From Nemertoderma westbladi (Eukaryota; Xenacoelomorpha; Nemertodermatida; Nemertodermatidae): a stretch of 64,000 bases of DNA. The notes beneath the pieces are model-generated. The model was not told the DNA's origin. It made no database searches and saw only the letters and a program-made list of their open reading frames with translations. Below, piece after piece: positions 42,101 to 53,528 of this stretch. Location of the stretch: assembly GCA_032718475.1 (NCBI GenBank), contig JAUCBJ010001848.1, positions 30,884 to 94,883 on the forward strand. Direction: 5' to 3'. The stretch's first letter is position 1. Every line of letters begins with the position of its first letter. Position numbers and translations under genes: made by a program.

Positions 42101-42836
42101 TCAATGTTGAAGTATACTGAACATGTATTTTTTCAATATTTTGTCAACATTCCAAATGTTATCGGTTACCATGGCAACAGAGACAACCTTGAATGGTCGG
42201 AAAGTAATTGTCTGGACTTGGCAACATGTATATTACGATAACTATCTCAAAGCTTGTAAAAAATTGTAAAAACTTGTAAAAAATTTGGTACATGTCAGTT
42301 AAGACACTAGATCCAAAATTGATTTTTTTTAGATAGTTCGGAACTATATTAAATTTGGCAGAATATATTTAGCGACTTCTGACCATGGTTACAGGACTAC
42401 CACATGTCCATTTAAATTGGTCCACTACTAGAAATCAAGAGGGTCTCAGGGATAATATATTTATAATGTTAGATGATTTTTCCAAATGAGGACAACGGTT
42501 GTATAATTTTCGGATATTTACTGAAAATCAGCGTTTTAAACTCGTTTTCGAAAGAGTTGCCATGGCAACCGGGTTTTACAAATGACGTCAATTTAATCTC
42601 TGATGCTGATATATGGGGGGTAGGTCAAGGTTAGAAGACTGTAGCTTTATTGGAAAGTGGACTTTTGTAAATGACCTCCTGTTTTCATGGTAATATGGGA
42701 CCGATAAATCATGTTGCAAAGTTGGTTCCCCTTAAATAATGAAAGGTATGGTAATTACCTACACCTATGCCAATTATGGGAAATTTGTCCAGAACGTCCA
42801 CATCAGCCTTATTTTTGAGGTTAAGCGACCTGACTA
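39153..42836. mobile_element. 3.7-kb foldback element with ~1-kb inverted arms
   Basis: The termini are TAGTCAGGTCGC (39153) and GCGACCTGACTA (to 42836). Inverted similarity continues inward for about 1 kb: 39150-40225 matches the reverse complement of about 41740-42836, for example GACGTCAATTTAATCTCTGATGC against GCATCAGAGATTAAATTGACGTC. Divergence between arms is visible but modest. The 1.5-kb centre holds no ORF with homology. Many GTTGCCATGGCAAC-type palindromes lie in both arms and centre. The type of DNA transposon is not clear; it is non-autonomous. Confidence 0.88.
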
Positions 42837-42888
42837 TATATCTCTGTACGTTTTGTAAACAAGCGGTTTACTCCCGCAACTGAAAGAT

Positions 42889-43440
42889 ATGAGTATGAGA
42901 ACCCTCCGGGAGAAATACCGGCTCGGTCGTCGCCCGGGTCAACAAGGACCGCGTCCCTCAGTGGTACACCAGGCTGGGGTCGATAAATTGGCTACTGGAA
43001 CAGAAGACAGAGAAGAAAGAAGAACCAACCTGTTGAAATGTAAAAAGACACTAAAGATTGCTACAATGAACGCACGCACGCTGAAAGCACATACCAAACA
43101 GGGTGACATGGTCGCTCTGACAATGGGGAATATAACATCGACATCATCCTGCATCCAAGAACATCGGATTTGTCATGAAGACACTGCCATGAAGTACAAT
43201 GACATTGGAAATGGATGGACGTTAGTAACAAGCTCAGCCGTAAGAAACTTGGCCAATGCATCAATTGGTGGAGTAGGAATTCTGCTAAGCCTAATTGCAC
43301 TTAAGACCCTAAACAACATCGAATCTATAAATTCCAGGGTTATGATAGCAACATTTGATGGAATTCCCAAGGAAACAGTTATATGTTGCTACAGTCCAAC
43401 CAATGCATCAGAGCCAGAACAAGCAGTCAATTTTTTATGA
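42889..43440 (+). pseudogene. non-LTR retrotransposon: endonuclease N-terminal part
   Basis: 183 codons with an exonuclease-endonuclease-phosphatase domain beginning KIATMNARTLK and continuing through IQEHRICHED and VICCYSPTN. This enzyme nicks target DNA to prime reverse transcription. The frame ends at 43440, but the domain continues in a shifted frame (KVIAGDLNAQIG, 43475-43520), so the gene is broken. Clade uncertain (RTE- or CR1-like). Confidence 0.8.
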
Positions 43441-43588
43441 AGAACTGACTGGACTTATAAGGGACATTCCGAAACACAATGTTAAAGTCATTGCTGGTGA
43501 CCTGAATGCGCAAATTGGCCCATAAGACATCAAGGGTTACAACTATAACACCAGTTCTAACAGAAATGGGTACTTACTTTTAGACCTA

Positions 43589-44020
43589 ATGGAAGAATGT
43601 GAATTGATACCAACAAACAACACATTCGAAAAGAGTAAGGGGAAGCTACGGACCTTTCAATACCCTAATGGAACCAAAGCACAACTGGATTACATCCTTA
43701 TAAACAAAAAGTGGAGAAACAGCATGATCAACTGCGAGGCATACAGCTCGTTCAACCTAATTGGTTCGGACCACAGAATTGTGACTGCAGAGATCAGACT
43801 CAGTTTGAGAGCCAGCAAACCCAGGACAAGCAAGCAAATCAAATATGACTGGGAGAAACTCAGAACTGACAATGCTGTAAAGGATGCTTATACAGTAGAA
43901 GTTCAAAACCGCTTTGAAGCACTTCAGTCAATGGATGAAGACCAATCCACCAATTCAATATACCAGAATATAATAACAGCCCACAACAAGGAATCAGCTA
44001 AGAAGCTGGCAAAACTCTGA
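43589..44020 (+). pseudogene. non-LTR retrotransposon: endonuclease C-terminal part
   Basis: Carries the end of the EEP domain: TFQYPNGTKAQLDYILINKKW and LIGSDHRIV, the latter with the catalytic SDH triad. Continues into the linker towards RT. It belongs to the same insertion as 42889-43440; stops and frameshifts separate the pieces. Confidence 0.8.
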
Positions 44021-44125
44021 GGTTACTTGTAAGAGAGAAGATCTTAAGATAGCCTACAAAGTTAAAACCGAACAACCAACAACCGAAAACATTAACAAGG
44101 TTAGAAAGCTAAGGACGATCTTAAA

Positions 44126-45400
44126 TTGGCCTACAACATCAGCCAGGAAAAGTACATACAGGATACAATTGAAGCAATTACAACTGCTCACATACAGCAT
44201 CAATCAAGACTTACCTGGCAAACTGTAAATGAGGTATCTGGTCGGAAAAGTTGTGCAAAGGGGCGACTCAAAGCCGATAGTCCTGAAGAACGTGTTGGAA
44301 AGTGGAAAAATCACTTCAGCAACTTGCTTGGGCATCCACCAAACATCGAGGTCAGCCCTACAAGGAAAATATATTACAAGACACTACCTATAGAAACAGG
44401 GGACTTCACACCTGCCGAACTCCAAAGAAGCATTAAAAGCATGTCCAATAATAAAGCGAGTGGATTAGATGAAATCCCAGCGGAGGTATAGAAAACCGGA
44501 GTGCTAAACAGACCATTATCCAATGTTTGCAACCGGATGTTAAAAGGGGAAAAGCCACCACCAATTTGGACTAAAGGTCAACTAAAGCCTCTCCCCAGAA
44601 AGGAGACCTCGGCTTACCAACAAACTATCGTCGGATATGTCTGTTTGTGGTAGCTGCCAAAATATACAATAAAATGATTCTATATAGGATTAGGCCTCAC
44701 ATGAGAAGCTACTGCTACTGCGTAAGAGCCAAAACGGATTTCGAACAAGTAGATCAACAATAGCTCAGATACTTGCACTACGGAGACTGATTGAAGGAAT
44801 TAAGTCAAACAATCTCCCCGCAGTCATGACTTTTGTGGACTTCAAGAAGGCATTCGACTCCATCCATAGAGGTAAAATGCTTGAAATCCTAAGAGCTTAT
44901 GGAATACCAGAAGTAATTGTTGCTGGCATTGGATTGTTATATTGTGACAAAGAAGCGCAGTTACTCTCACCAGATGGTGAAACTTTTCTCAATCCTGGCT
45001 GGCGTACTGCAAGGTGACACATTAGCACCATTACTATTTGTAATTGTGCTGGATTACGCAATGAGAACGGCCACAAAGGGTGAAGATCTGGGATTCACAC
45101 TTCAATAACGCAGAAGTAGTAGATATCCGGCAACTAGTCACAGACACCGACTTTGCGGATGACATCGCCCTGCTCTCTAATACGCTAGCAGATGCACAGC
45201 TTCTACTAAATAAAGTGGAGAGGGCTGCTAAGGAGGTTGGATTGCATATAAATGCTACCAAGACCGAATTCATGACCTTTAATGCTGATGGAAACTTGAC
45301 AACAATTGATAATAATCAACTAAGGAAGGTCGATGACTTCTAGTACCTTGGATCATGGATAGAGAGTAGCAAAAAGGACATAGAAGTTTGGAAAGCAAAG
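44126..45400 (+). pseudogene. non-LTR retrotransposon: reverse transcriptase
   Basis: Several pieces in different frames carry successive RT blocks: MSNNKASGLDEIPAEV, FVDFKKAFDSIHR, VLQGDTLAPLLFVIVLDYAM and the catalytic FADDIALLSN, then LHINATKTEFM. There are at least four frame breaks (near 44490, 44640, 45015 and 45110), so it is inactive. Coding is cut at 45400 by a 2-kb insertion and resumes at 47445. Confidence 0.85.
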
Positions 45401-45426
45401 GTGGCAGTGAAAGAGAAAAGGTACCT

Positions 45427-46188
45427 TAACCCTATTAAACCCGGGGGGGGGGGGGGGGGGTCAATATGACCCCCCGTGGTTTTTTTATTATAATTCTGAA
45501 ATTTTATGACTTTTCCTAAAAATATATTGTCTTTCAAGTAGTGAAAACCGTTTTCAAAAATATTGGGTACTTTTCGAGTTATAGCACCATTTTTTAACCC
45601 TACTTTTGGCACTTTTTTTGACACGTTTTTTGAAAATTACATTTAATTAAATATGAATTGTAACATCTCTATTTTTGATTTACACCGGTTTTTTGGTGTT
45701 AGAAATTTGATGGAATTCATATAAATTGATTTAGAAATTTCAAACTTGTTTTTTTCGGTGGGTGCCAAATTTTGGTGCCAGCACCAAATTTTGAAATAAG
45801 TCAATTTTGTAAATTGATCGTTTGAAACTTGTTTTTTACGCAATTTGGATTTTTTGGGTTTCTGGATTCGATGAAATATATACGAGTTGCACCAAGCGTA
45901 TCAAACTTGTATTTTTCGGTGCTGTGTGCAAATTTTGGTGCTAGCACGAAATTTTGAAAATCCATTCAATAGATAGAATTGCTTGTGACAATATATTTCT
46001 TGCGTTTTAGAGGTTTATGGCTGTTCTGAATTCAATGGAAAATATAATTATCGAACTAGACATCTTAAACTTATATTTTTCGGATGTGGGTGCAAAATGT
46101 GGTGCTAGCACCAAATTTTGAAAAGCATCAAATATATCAATTGATTGTGTCACCTTGTTTCTTGCGTTATACGGGTTTATGAGGGTTT
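45427..46188. mobile_element. truncated piggyBac-like copy, inverted
   Basis: Starts with TTAACCCTATTAAACCCGGG and an 18-base G run, then follows the reverse complement of the right half of 19215-20747 as far as ACGGGTTTATGAGGGTT, where similarity ends. The TTAA coincides with the inner end of the host TIR, so it inserted into the TTAA of that terminal repeat. Confidence 0.85.
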
Positions 46189-46329
46189 AATATTAATAGT
46201 AGTAGGGATTGCTTACAAAATATCTTGAAAGTGAGTTTGCTAAATTGGAATGGGGAGGGGGTTGTGTTGTGATGTTGAGGCTTGAGGGACAAAATGTGTA
46301 ATAGGAATGTGCATTAGCAAACTAATGAA

Positions 46330-46860
46330 CAACTATGCTGGCTTTTTTTCTAGTCTGGGACTTCGAGCAGCACGTGATCAACTAGGCTGGGTTTTATCTA
46401 GTTTGAGACTTCGAGGAGCAGGCGAACAACTAAGGTAGCTAGTTATCTAGTGGACACTTCGAGCAGTACGTGAACAACTAAGGGAGCTAGCTATCTAGTC
46501 TGGGACTTCGAGCAGCACGTGAACAACAAAAGTATCTAGTTATCTAGCACGTGCACAACTATGCTATGTTTTTATCGAGTTTAGGACTTCGAGCAGCACT
46601 TGAATAACAAAGCTAGCTAGTTATCTAGTTTGATACTTCGAGCAGCACATGAACAACTAAGGTAATTATGGTTATCTAGTTTGGGACTTCGAGCTGCACG
46701 TGCACAACTATGCCGTGTTTTTAAATTGTTTAGCACTTCGAGCAGCACGTGAACAAAAAAGTTAGCTAGTTATCTATTCTGGGATTTTGAGCAGCACGTG
46801 AAGAGCAAAGGTAGCTAGTTATCAAGTCTGGGACTTCGAGCAGCACGTGAAAAATTTGTT
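46330..46860. repeat. tandem repeat, about 55-60 bp units
   Basis: About nine imperfect units, each containing GGGACTTCGAGCAGCACGTGAACAAC and usually TAGCTAGTTATCTAG. Contains no ORF. Confidence 0.8.
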
Positions 46861-47444
46861 AATTTGACATTTTTTTACTTGTACTTTTCGTCCTGGGGGT
46901 TAAAAATAGCACCAAAAATGATGGTTGCATTACCAGAAAATCTTTTTAAGAAGTTTTATCGTGTTTAACGACCTCGAAAACCCTTATTCTATCAAAATTA
47001 TAATTTTTGAGCCAAGATCTAAAAAATTTCTAAAATGACCGACAAGACTTGACAGACAAACAGACAAACTGACAGACAGACAGACCGATTGACATGCAAA
47101 CATATTGACAAACTCGAAGATAGTTTTCTATTGGAATAATAAGGCTTACAAATTAATTTCTAAGAGTAAATCTACATACAGTAGAACAACATAATATCTA
47201 TCGGGAATGAGCTATATATTTCAAAACTTCTGACTACCCTCAATCAAAGCTGATTATTTCCAAAACTAAGCTAGCTGTTAACATACCGATAACAGATTTG
47301 GATTCCTCATTAAAAATTGCATATATCACATTGAAAATAAAAAAAATTGAAAATTTGACTTGAACATTTATTTTTTCTTTAAGTGCGATTTTCTCAAAAC
47401 GACATTTTCACCTTAAGGTACCTTTTCGCTTTCACAGCCACAAG

Positions 47445-47822
47445 GCTTGGGTAGCTCTATCAAAAATGGATACCATCTGGAAATCAGATCTCTCCAGGCA
47501 CCTGAAGACAAAGTTCTTTCGAGCCACAGTGGAAAGTGTATTTTTATACGGGGGTGAGACCTGGACACTGACTAAATCACTTGAACAACAAATTGATGGT
47601 TGCTACACAAGACTACTAAGGGCAGCCCTAAATATCAGCTGGAGACAAAACATGACAAACGCCGAGTATTATGGTACAATACCACCTGTATCAACCTCCC
47701 TCCGTGAACGCAGATTAAGATTCAGTGGGCACTGCTCTGGTGAAGTAAAGACGAGGTCATACCAGATCTACTTCTCTGGCAACCAACTCATGGAAAGCTT
47801 AGTCGTGGACGACCGGCCATAA
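47445..47822 (+). pseudogene. non-LTR RT C-terminal part, after the insertion
   Basis: The frame SHKAWVALSKMDTIWKS... continues the RT cut at 45400. It has the FRATVESVFLYGGETWTLT block and RLLRAALNISWR typical of RT C-terminal regions. Ends at TAA near 47820; degenerate coding continues to about 47930. Confidence 0.82.
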
Positions 47823-48077
47823 CATAGATCAACTTGAAAGGGATACTGAACTTGGGAGAAACGAAATTGCGACAACTATGGAGAATCGGGAATCCTGGAA
47901 GGATCTCATTTCCACTGTCCGAGTTTGCTCGACCTAGTAGTACTACGTTTTATTAAAGAATTAAGCAACAAAAAAGTACCAATTTAATAATAAAATTACG
48001 TATTAGATGGGAAATAGACGTAGATTATTAACCTCGCTGGCGCTCGGTAAAAAAAATTCCTCGAGAATAGTGAAAAA

Positions 48078-48150
48078 AGTTCTACTTTTTTTCCCATGTA
48101 ATAAATTAGTATTATTACATGGGAAAATAAGTAGAACTTTTTTCAAAGAA
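48078..48150. repeat. compact palindromic hairpin
   Basis: AGTTCTACTTTTTTTCCCATG and its near-exact complement CATGGGAAAATAAGTAGAACT flank an AT-rich loop. Nothing else recognised in 47940-48340. Confidence 0.7.
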
Positions 48151-48340
48151 CATTTTTGAAGTCACCGCTTCAATTAGGTAGGCAGTTAGGCTAGTACAAC
48201 AGCTAGCAGCAGAGTATCGAAAAATTATTGTGAAAAATATACCAATATTGTTTTGTAAAAATCAATAAAATTTCATCTCATGGTCATCTAAATGATTAAA
48301 CAGAATTCAAGGTAGCAGTTAAATTCATGATCGCTGGTTT

Positions 48341-49116
48341 AAGGCACGTTTCCGCGGTACTTTTTTCATGTGCGGTATTCTGAGATATTTTTAGCTTTTA
48401 TTGAGCTTTTTTTTAAGCTTCTTTGTAGTTTTCTTCATGCTTCCTTGTAAGCTTTTTTCAAGCTTGTTTTGCCTTTTCTAACGTTTTTTAGTTAATATGT
48501 AGATATAATATGAATGTTCTAGAATTAGATCATTGGTTTCATTTTTAGTTGTTGTTTTCAAGTGAGATGGTTAGTAGCTATCCTACTTATTGAAAGTAAT
48601 TTAATCCCAAAAATATAATTATGCGCACTAAGAAGTGTCTCAAATTATTAACATCACTGTGTTGAGCTATTCTCTAGCTGCTTTAGGAGCAAGTAAGTGG
48701 TGTATCATTGGCTACCGCTGTACATCGAAATCCGAGACGTAAATGAATATTTACAAAAGTCACTATCATTCTCGTCAAGTCTGTATCCATATTTTCCTTA
48801 TTTCCAGTACCAGTTTGTGTTTAAAATTCGAGATTAAATTTAATTTCTAGAACATTCATGTCATTCCAACACTAAATTATACCTACAATTGTAATATTTT
48901 CAAAATTCCACCTGGCTGTTTTTCATTCTATTTTCAAACTTTTTTTTGAGCTTTTTTCCAAGCATTTTTATAAGATTTTTTTGGAGCTTTATTCTATAGT
49001 TTAGGTTTTAACATTCCGAAATTCTCAGATTCATCTTGAAGCACTGAATTTCTAGAAATTGTTTTATCTAAAAAAAGCTTGAAGTAAATCTAAAAAAAAG
49101 CGTGGAAACGGGCCTT
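48341..49116. mobile_element. MITE, larger relative of 30108-30556
   Basis: Starts AAGGCACGTTTCCGCGG and ends CGTGGAAACGGGCCTT; TTA occurs on both sides and could be a 3-bp target duplication. Rich in AAGCTTTTT words. The right end matches the right end of the 30108 copy. Confidence 0.75.
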
Positions 49117-50336
49117 TAGAGATAATAAAACTTACAGTTAATTAATTATTGATTAATCATTAACTATAATATTGTTATGGTTAATTTTTTTAAACGAAAT
49201 TATTGGTGGACCTCAGACACCAATTAGCTAGATCCATTTTTGGCGAAATCTAGATAATCTTACAATGTCCTCCGCACCTACCCAACTCCAACTGCCTCAC
49301 CATCTTCCACCTCTCCTTCTTCCACCTCTTCTTCTTCACCCACATCATCTAAAACACAATCACAATCATGATCAATACAATCATAGTATAAGAAGTGTGC
49401 TCCCCAGTATAAGTCTCCTCCCATAGCGCAACAATGAGACCCCTTCACCACTTCCCTCACATCAAATTCTCATTTTACCAATCAGAAGCCAGTACTTTCA
49501 GAGCAATAGGCTTATTCCATGTAAAGTGCGGGACATTCGTACGACTTTTTGTGCATTCTTTATTATTGTACATCAAGAAAATGATCTAAAATAATATATT
49601 GCTTGTGTTTCTTAGAAAAACCAATTATCGGTTCAGTAAAAAAAAAGTATTAGTAATAGTAGAAAACCCGCAGCAGTTTATGTCTCAGAATTATTGCTTC
49701 AAAAAATTTTAAAGTGCGGGACGCGTACGAAAGTGAAATTCTCAACTGTCAACTTCATTGCTAAAGTTCAGCGAATTGAGTAAAATTAGTGGGAAATCTT
49801 CTATTCCGTGATGTTCCTAGATAAATAGGGAAAATATATTAGCCTTTAATAAGATGGTAGGTAACTTCAATGAAACAGGGGAGAAGTTTAAGTTCAGCAA
49901 AGACATGTAAAGTGTGGGACATTTCAATGTAAGGTGCGGGATACTTACGATTTTATCATTTATGGGTATAATTAGATATAATGGATATAATTAATATTGC
50001 GATACGTAACTACAATTTTGTTGAATTGGTGATTTTTTTAATATATTTTTTTAATATTTTGCTCACTCAGGCTGACTGGTACAATATTACGCTTACAAGT
50101 GGATATAGACTTCCACGACATGTGTAGTAGCCCTAAATTTGATTTTATGGATCAGTAATAATAACAATAATAATTATAATTCATTTAGTGTTGGTTTTGT
50201 GTAGGCCTCTGGTAATAGTCATTAGTGTTGGAGTAGGCCTGGGTAAACTAATGCAGAATGAAATTGAATAATGGGAAACGTAATTAGGCAAAGGTAATAA
50301 TCTATATTGTAGGCCTAGATTCTATACAGTATCCAG
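49117..50336. other. gene-poor stretch with dispersed GTAAAGTGCGGGAC words
   Basis: Four copies or near-copies of GTAAAGTGCGGGAC at 49521, 49709, 49907 and 49929. A Glu-rich minus-strand frame at 49278-49460 is low-complexity and not supported as a gene. Confidence 0.6.
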
Positions 50337-50344
50337 TTGGCCTT

Positions 50345-50555
50345 TGTTTACGAGTTGCCTAAACGCATCATCAGAATGCCTAAGCACACCCCTTTTAACA
50401 GTAGCCGAAATGCAACTATGAGTTACCGAAATGCAACTATGAGTTGCCGAAATGCATCACTCAGTTGCCGAAACGCAACCTTGTTACCATGTTGCCGAAA
50501 CGCGACTATGAGTTGCCGAAACGTGTCTCTAACGCTACTATCAGTTGCCGAAACG
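50345..50555. repeat. minisatellite of GTTGCCGAAACGCAACTATGA units
   Basis: About eight imperfect units of 20-30 bp, each with GCCGAAATGC or GCCGAAACGC followed by ACTATGAGTT. The open frame through it (50337-50579) is only the repeat translated. Confidence 0.8.
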
Positions 50556-50711
50556 CGACAACACCTATTGGTCCAATAAATAATTTAGCACACACCATTG
50601 GTCCAGCTAATCAGTTATGTTAATTGTAAGCACATCATTGGTCAAACAACTTTAATACATATAGGAGGTACATTTGAAATTATAAAAAACACGAAATACA
50701 ATTTTTACTGA

Positions 50712-50775
50712 GTGAGATTTGAAGTCGTCACCTAATATATGCACAACTTACGCGTTAACCTACTGGGCTATTGGA
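50712..50775 (-). repeat. tRNA-like SINE head
   Basis: Minus-strand A box TAGCCCAGTAG (50760-50770) matches the consensus exactly; a degraded B box (GACTTCAAATC) lies at about 50716-50726. Too degraded for a working tRNA. Confidence 0.5.
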
Positions 50776-51262
50776 CCAGTCGATGTAAGTGTGTCAACAT
50801 ATGTTAGATATTGCAAATATACAGTTTTTAAATAAATCATAGAAACAAGGCAAATATATCGAAAATTTTGAATTTTTTACTTATGTACAAAATGCTATCT
50901 ATGTGAAATAATTCCACAGTAACAATAAAGTATCAACGCATTGTTGGCGTCCTTATGAATTATTAACTTTATTTAGCCGTAATTTAATCGCTGTTTTGCT
51001 ACCTGTACGGTGCGCGATTATATAACCTGGAGAAAACTCCAGATTCTAGATGACATTTTAGCTATGTTTGCAACCCTAACTAGAGAGGCCTAACTTATGT
51101 AAAATACTGCTCAAATACAGTAAATGAAATAAAAATCACTCTTACATTATGTTACATTTTTCTCCCATGATCATTCGCAGTCGTTTATAATAATATAATT
51201 AATCCATTGGAATAGTGAGGAACTGCTTAGTAATTTTCAGAACATTTTCTGAATAAACTTAC

Positions 51263-51463
51263 CTAATTCGGTACAAAGACTTCCACCTCCTCTATGTTGA
51301 TGATATTTACTCCATGAAAGATAATGGGATATCTTCCACTCAATCCTTGACATGGTACACTGATGACAAGATCCGAGGATGATATTGTGTCACATAGCTG
51401 ATCAATGTTACTACCAAGCGCACGTAAATAAGCGTCATCATTGACATTATTTATAACCAATAC
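51263..51463 (-). CDS. fucolectin-domain exon, C-terminal half
   Basis: 201 bp from an acceptor (ATTATAG|GTATTGG) to an in-frame TAG at 51265-51263. It encodes the second half of an F5/8-type-C fucolectin (FTP) domain: LVINNVNDDAYLRALG, QLCDTISSSDLVISVPCQG, LSGRYPIIFHG, and the closing EEVEVFV strand, in the order of the family's second half (Cys ... CxG ... GRY ... EVEV). It enters in phase 0, matching the phase-0 donor of the exon at 54016-54272. Oddly the TAG is directly followed by a consensus donor GTAAGT (51262-51257), so translation may stop exactly at the exon end with an intron in the 3' UTR, or the stop may be a late mutation. Confidence 0.85.
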   Translation of the reverse strand, partial: VLVINNVNDDAYLRALGSNIDQLCDTISSSDLVISVPCQGLSGRYPIIFHGVNIINIEEVEVFVPN

Positions 51464-52180
51464 CTATAATTAATTAATTAATATTAATTTTGGTTAACAA
51501 ATTAATGCGGGTTAATTATCAACCTTTATTTAAATATAATTAAATATTTACAAATAAAACAGGAATTTAATATATGGTGTTATTCCCCATTAATGAGCGG
51601 GTTAAATATCATTTATAATATAGTGGGCTACCTAAAAAATATCACTTTTTGCCCACGGGAAAATATCAGTGATATTCCCGCGTTGCTATGCAACTGCCTA
51701 TTATCCCCGGCCTAGCTCTATTAGCAAATCAGATTGTCAGAACCTACCGGTACCACAACACATTTTTGTATCATTATCCATTGTCCGAAATTGAAAGTAC
51801 GAGACAAGTACGTTACCCAGCCTGTAGCCAGAGCCAGGCAGTATTGGGCTGACCAAGCTGCTTGGCATGTTATAGGCTTAGTACCGGTACGGATTCCAGG
51901 ACCGGTACATGTGTGTGGTTTTGTTTTTTCATCACTTAATTGCTGTCCGACTGCCTGAGGGATAAAGCTGCGAAGCTCTGAAGCTGTGGACTGGTAGCGA
52001 ATAGCGATACAAGTCTGTACAGCAGGCTAGGTAGACCGTACTGTACATATTTCGTGCTCTGTTCTGTCTTTATGTTTAATACGTAAGTTGGACGCGCAGT
52101 ATGGAAATGAATATTGATATTTTATTTGAATAATAATAATAAAGCTGGCTTTAAATAAAACTTGTTGGTAATAAAATTTC
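51464..52180. other. intronic/intergenic sequence, no gene
   Basis: AT-rich. A small CGGGAATATCACTGATATTTTCCCG-like hairpin lies at about 51655-51685. The short plus-strand frame at 51734-51958 has no domain and is not supported. Confidence 0.45.
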
Positions 52181-52199
52181 GTCGCGGGGGCAGACTAGC

Positions 52200-53085
52200 A
52201 AAGACAGATTGTTTCACTTACGGTGGCGAAAGTGTAGAGATATGTAACCAATACAAGTATCTTGGAGTAATATTACAACCAACTTTATGCTTCACAAAGC
52301 CCTAGATGTCAAGAAACGCAAAGCATTTGGTGTAATTGGATGCCTGCAACATCTACCCATGATATCTGTAAAGACTGGAATAGCAATATTTAACATGAAA
52401 ATAAAACCATAGCAGTTACTTATGCATTTCTAGAGATAGGCGTATTCTTCACCCTACGGAACCTGATCGAACTTGACAAAATCAAAACGGCATTTCTAAA
52501 GAGGCTATTATCACTCCACAAGAACTCATCCGCAACAATGGTGCACAAAATGGTCGGATGCGAAACATTCGCCAAAGAACTTTATAAGGAACACGCAAAT
52601 ATGTTCTCATCCGAAACATGGGAGCTATAATGCAACACCGAAGGGAGAGAGAAGAAAACTTCACCGCACAATGCTACTCTGACAGTCCTGGTTTCACCTC
52701 CCATACGTGGCGTCTTGCCGGCCAACGGAACCGACACATAATAGCAAGAACGACGGTGCATGGATTCCACCACAAGATATGTACAAACCAAACTATATTC
52801 CACCAACTGTCTCCTGAATGCTGCTGCAAATACTGCCACAAAAGCTCACAAGATCGATACCATGCAATCAAATGCAAACCATGTCCATCGTTGTCCTCAT
52901 TGGGCCACTAACCACAAAAGTACCATAAATACAAATACAGTACATAAACCATAACTCACATTGTTCTCTAGCATATTATTATCATTCATATGTATATATT
53001 TCTAGTTTGGACCGGTTTTAATTAAATTTTATTGAGAAATAAAAGTTTTATTACCCCGAAGAGGGGTGTAGTTTAAAAAAAAAAT
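52200..53085 (+). pseudogene. 5'-truncated non-LTR retrotransposon 3' end
   Basis: Degenerate RT C-terminal region: a YLGVILQPTLCF-like motif near 52260, then pieces in several frames. At 52618-52911 comes a cysteine/histidine-rich tail (CCCKYCHKSSQDRYH). It ends in an A-rich tail (53074-53095), as expected for target-primed insertion. Lies antisense to, and probably in an intron or 3' region of, the fucolectin gene. Confidence 0.7.
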
Positions 53086-53204
53086 AAAAATAAAACTTGT
53101 TTTTTTAACTACAGTAAACTATTGATTATGGTAATGTAACACGGAAACAGTCTTTATATATAGGCCTAACGGATATTTATGCGAAACCGGAATGCAAATT
53201 TCCC

Positions 53205-53300
53205 TGGCCACATTCCCGGACTCGAACCCACGTCATCTGGAGTCGGAGACCCGAATTCAAGGCTCCGCTATAATTAAACGGTTAAACCACTACACAATTA
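53205..53300 (-). repeat. tRNA-like SINE head
   Basis: On the minus strand GTGTAGTGGTTTAACCG (A-box region, 53280-53296) and a B box GGTTCGAGTCC (53218-53228). No clean acceptor stem, so a SINE head rather than a tRNA gene is favoured. Confidence 0.55.
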
Positions 53301-53528
53301 ATTCCCTTGATATTAATATGTTTACTATAAATGGTCCCGCATGCACCAGTATGAACTTATACTGTATTTAGTTATGCATTATTTAATCATTCTGAATGCA
53401 CAAATACAATTTAATGATTTAATATATATTGATATATATTTAATCCCCCCAAAATACCAAGCCCCATTTACTTCACTTGCCCCCAAACAAAACCCTTTTA
53501 GAATTGTTAATAATGTGGAATAACACAT

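Larger units (their letters stand above)
45401..47441. mobile_element. 2.04-kb TIR element nested in the non-LTR RT, AAG duplication
   Basis: The ends are inverted repeats: GTGGCAGTGAAAGAGAAAAG (45401) against the reverse complement of the 47413-47441 end, about 29 bp with two mismatches, ending in GGTACCTTAA. The host triplet AAG is present on both sides (45398-45400 and 47442-47444). Removing the insert and one AAG restores the RT frame across the junction. The interior contains a truncated piggyBac-like element (45427-46188), a 55-60-bp tandem repeat (about 46330-46860), and AT-rich sequence without genes. A 3-bp duplication fits CACTA- or Harbinger-like transposition, but no enzyme is encoded. 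Confidence 0.85.

Noticed and set aside
46330-46860. CRISPR-like array
   Set aside because: Units are imperfect and contiguous with no unique spacers; it is an ordinary eukaryotic tandem repeat inside a transposon.
49278-49460. Acidic small protein on the minus strand
   Set aside because: Low-complexity Glu/Val run with no start context, homolog or splice support.
50337-50579. Cysteine-rich 80-residue plus-strand ORF
   Set aside because: It is only the translation of the GCCGAAACGC minisatellite.
51734-51958. 74-residue plus-strand ORF
   Set aside because: No domain, no splice context; probably chance.
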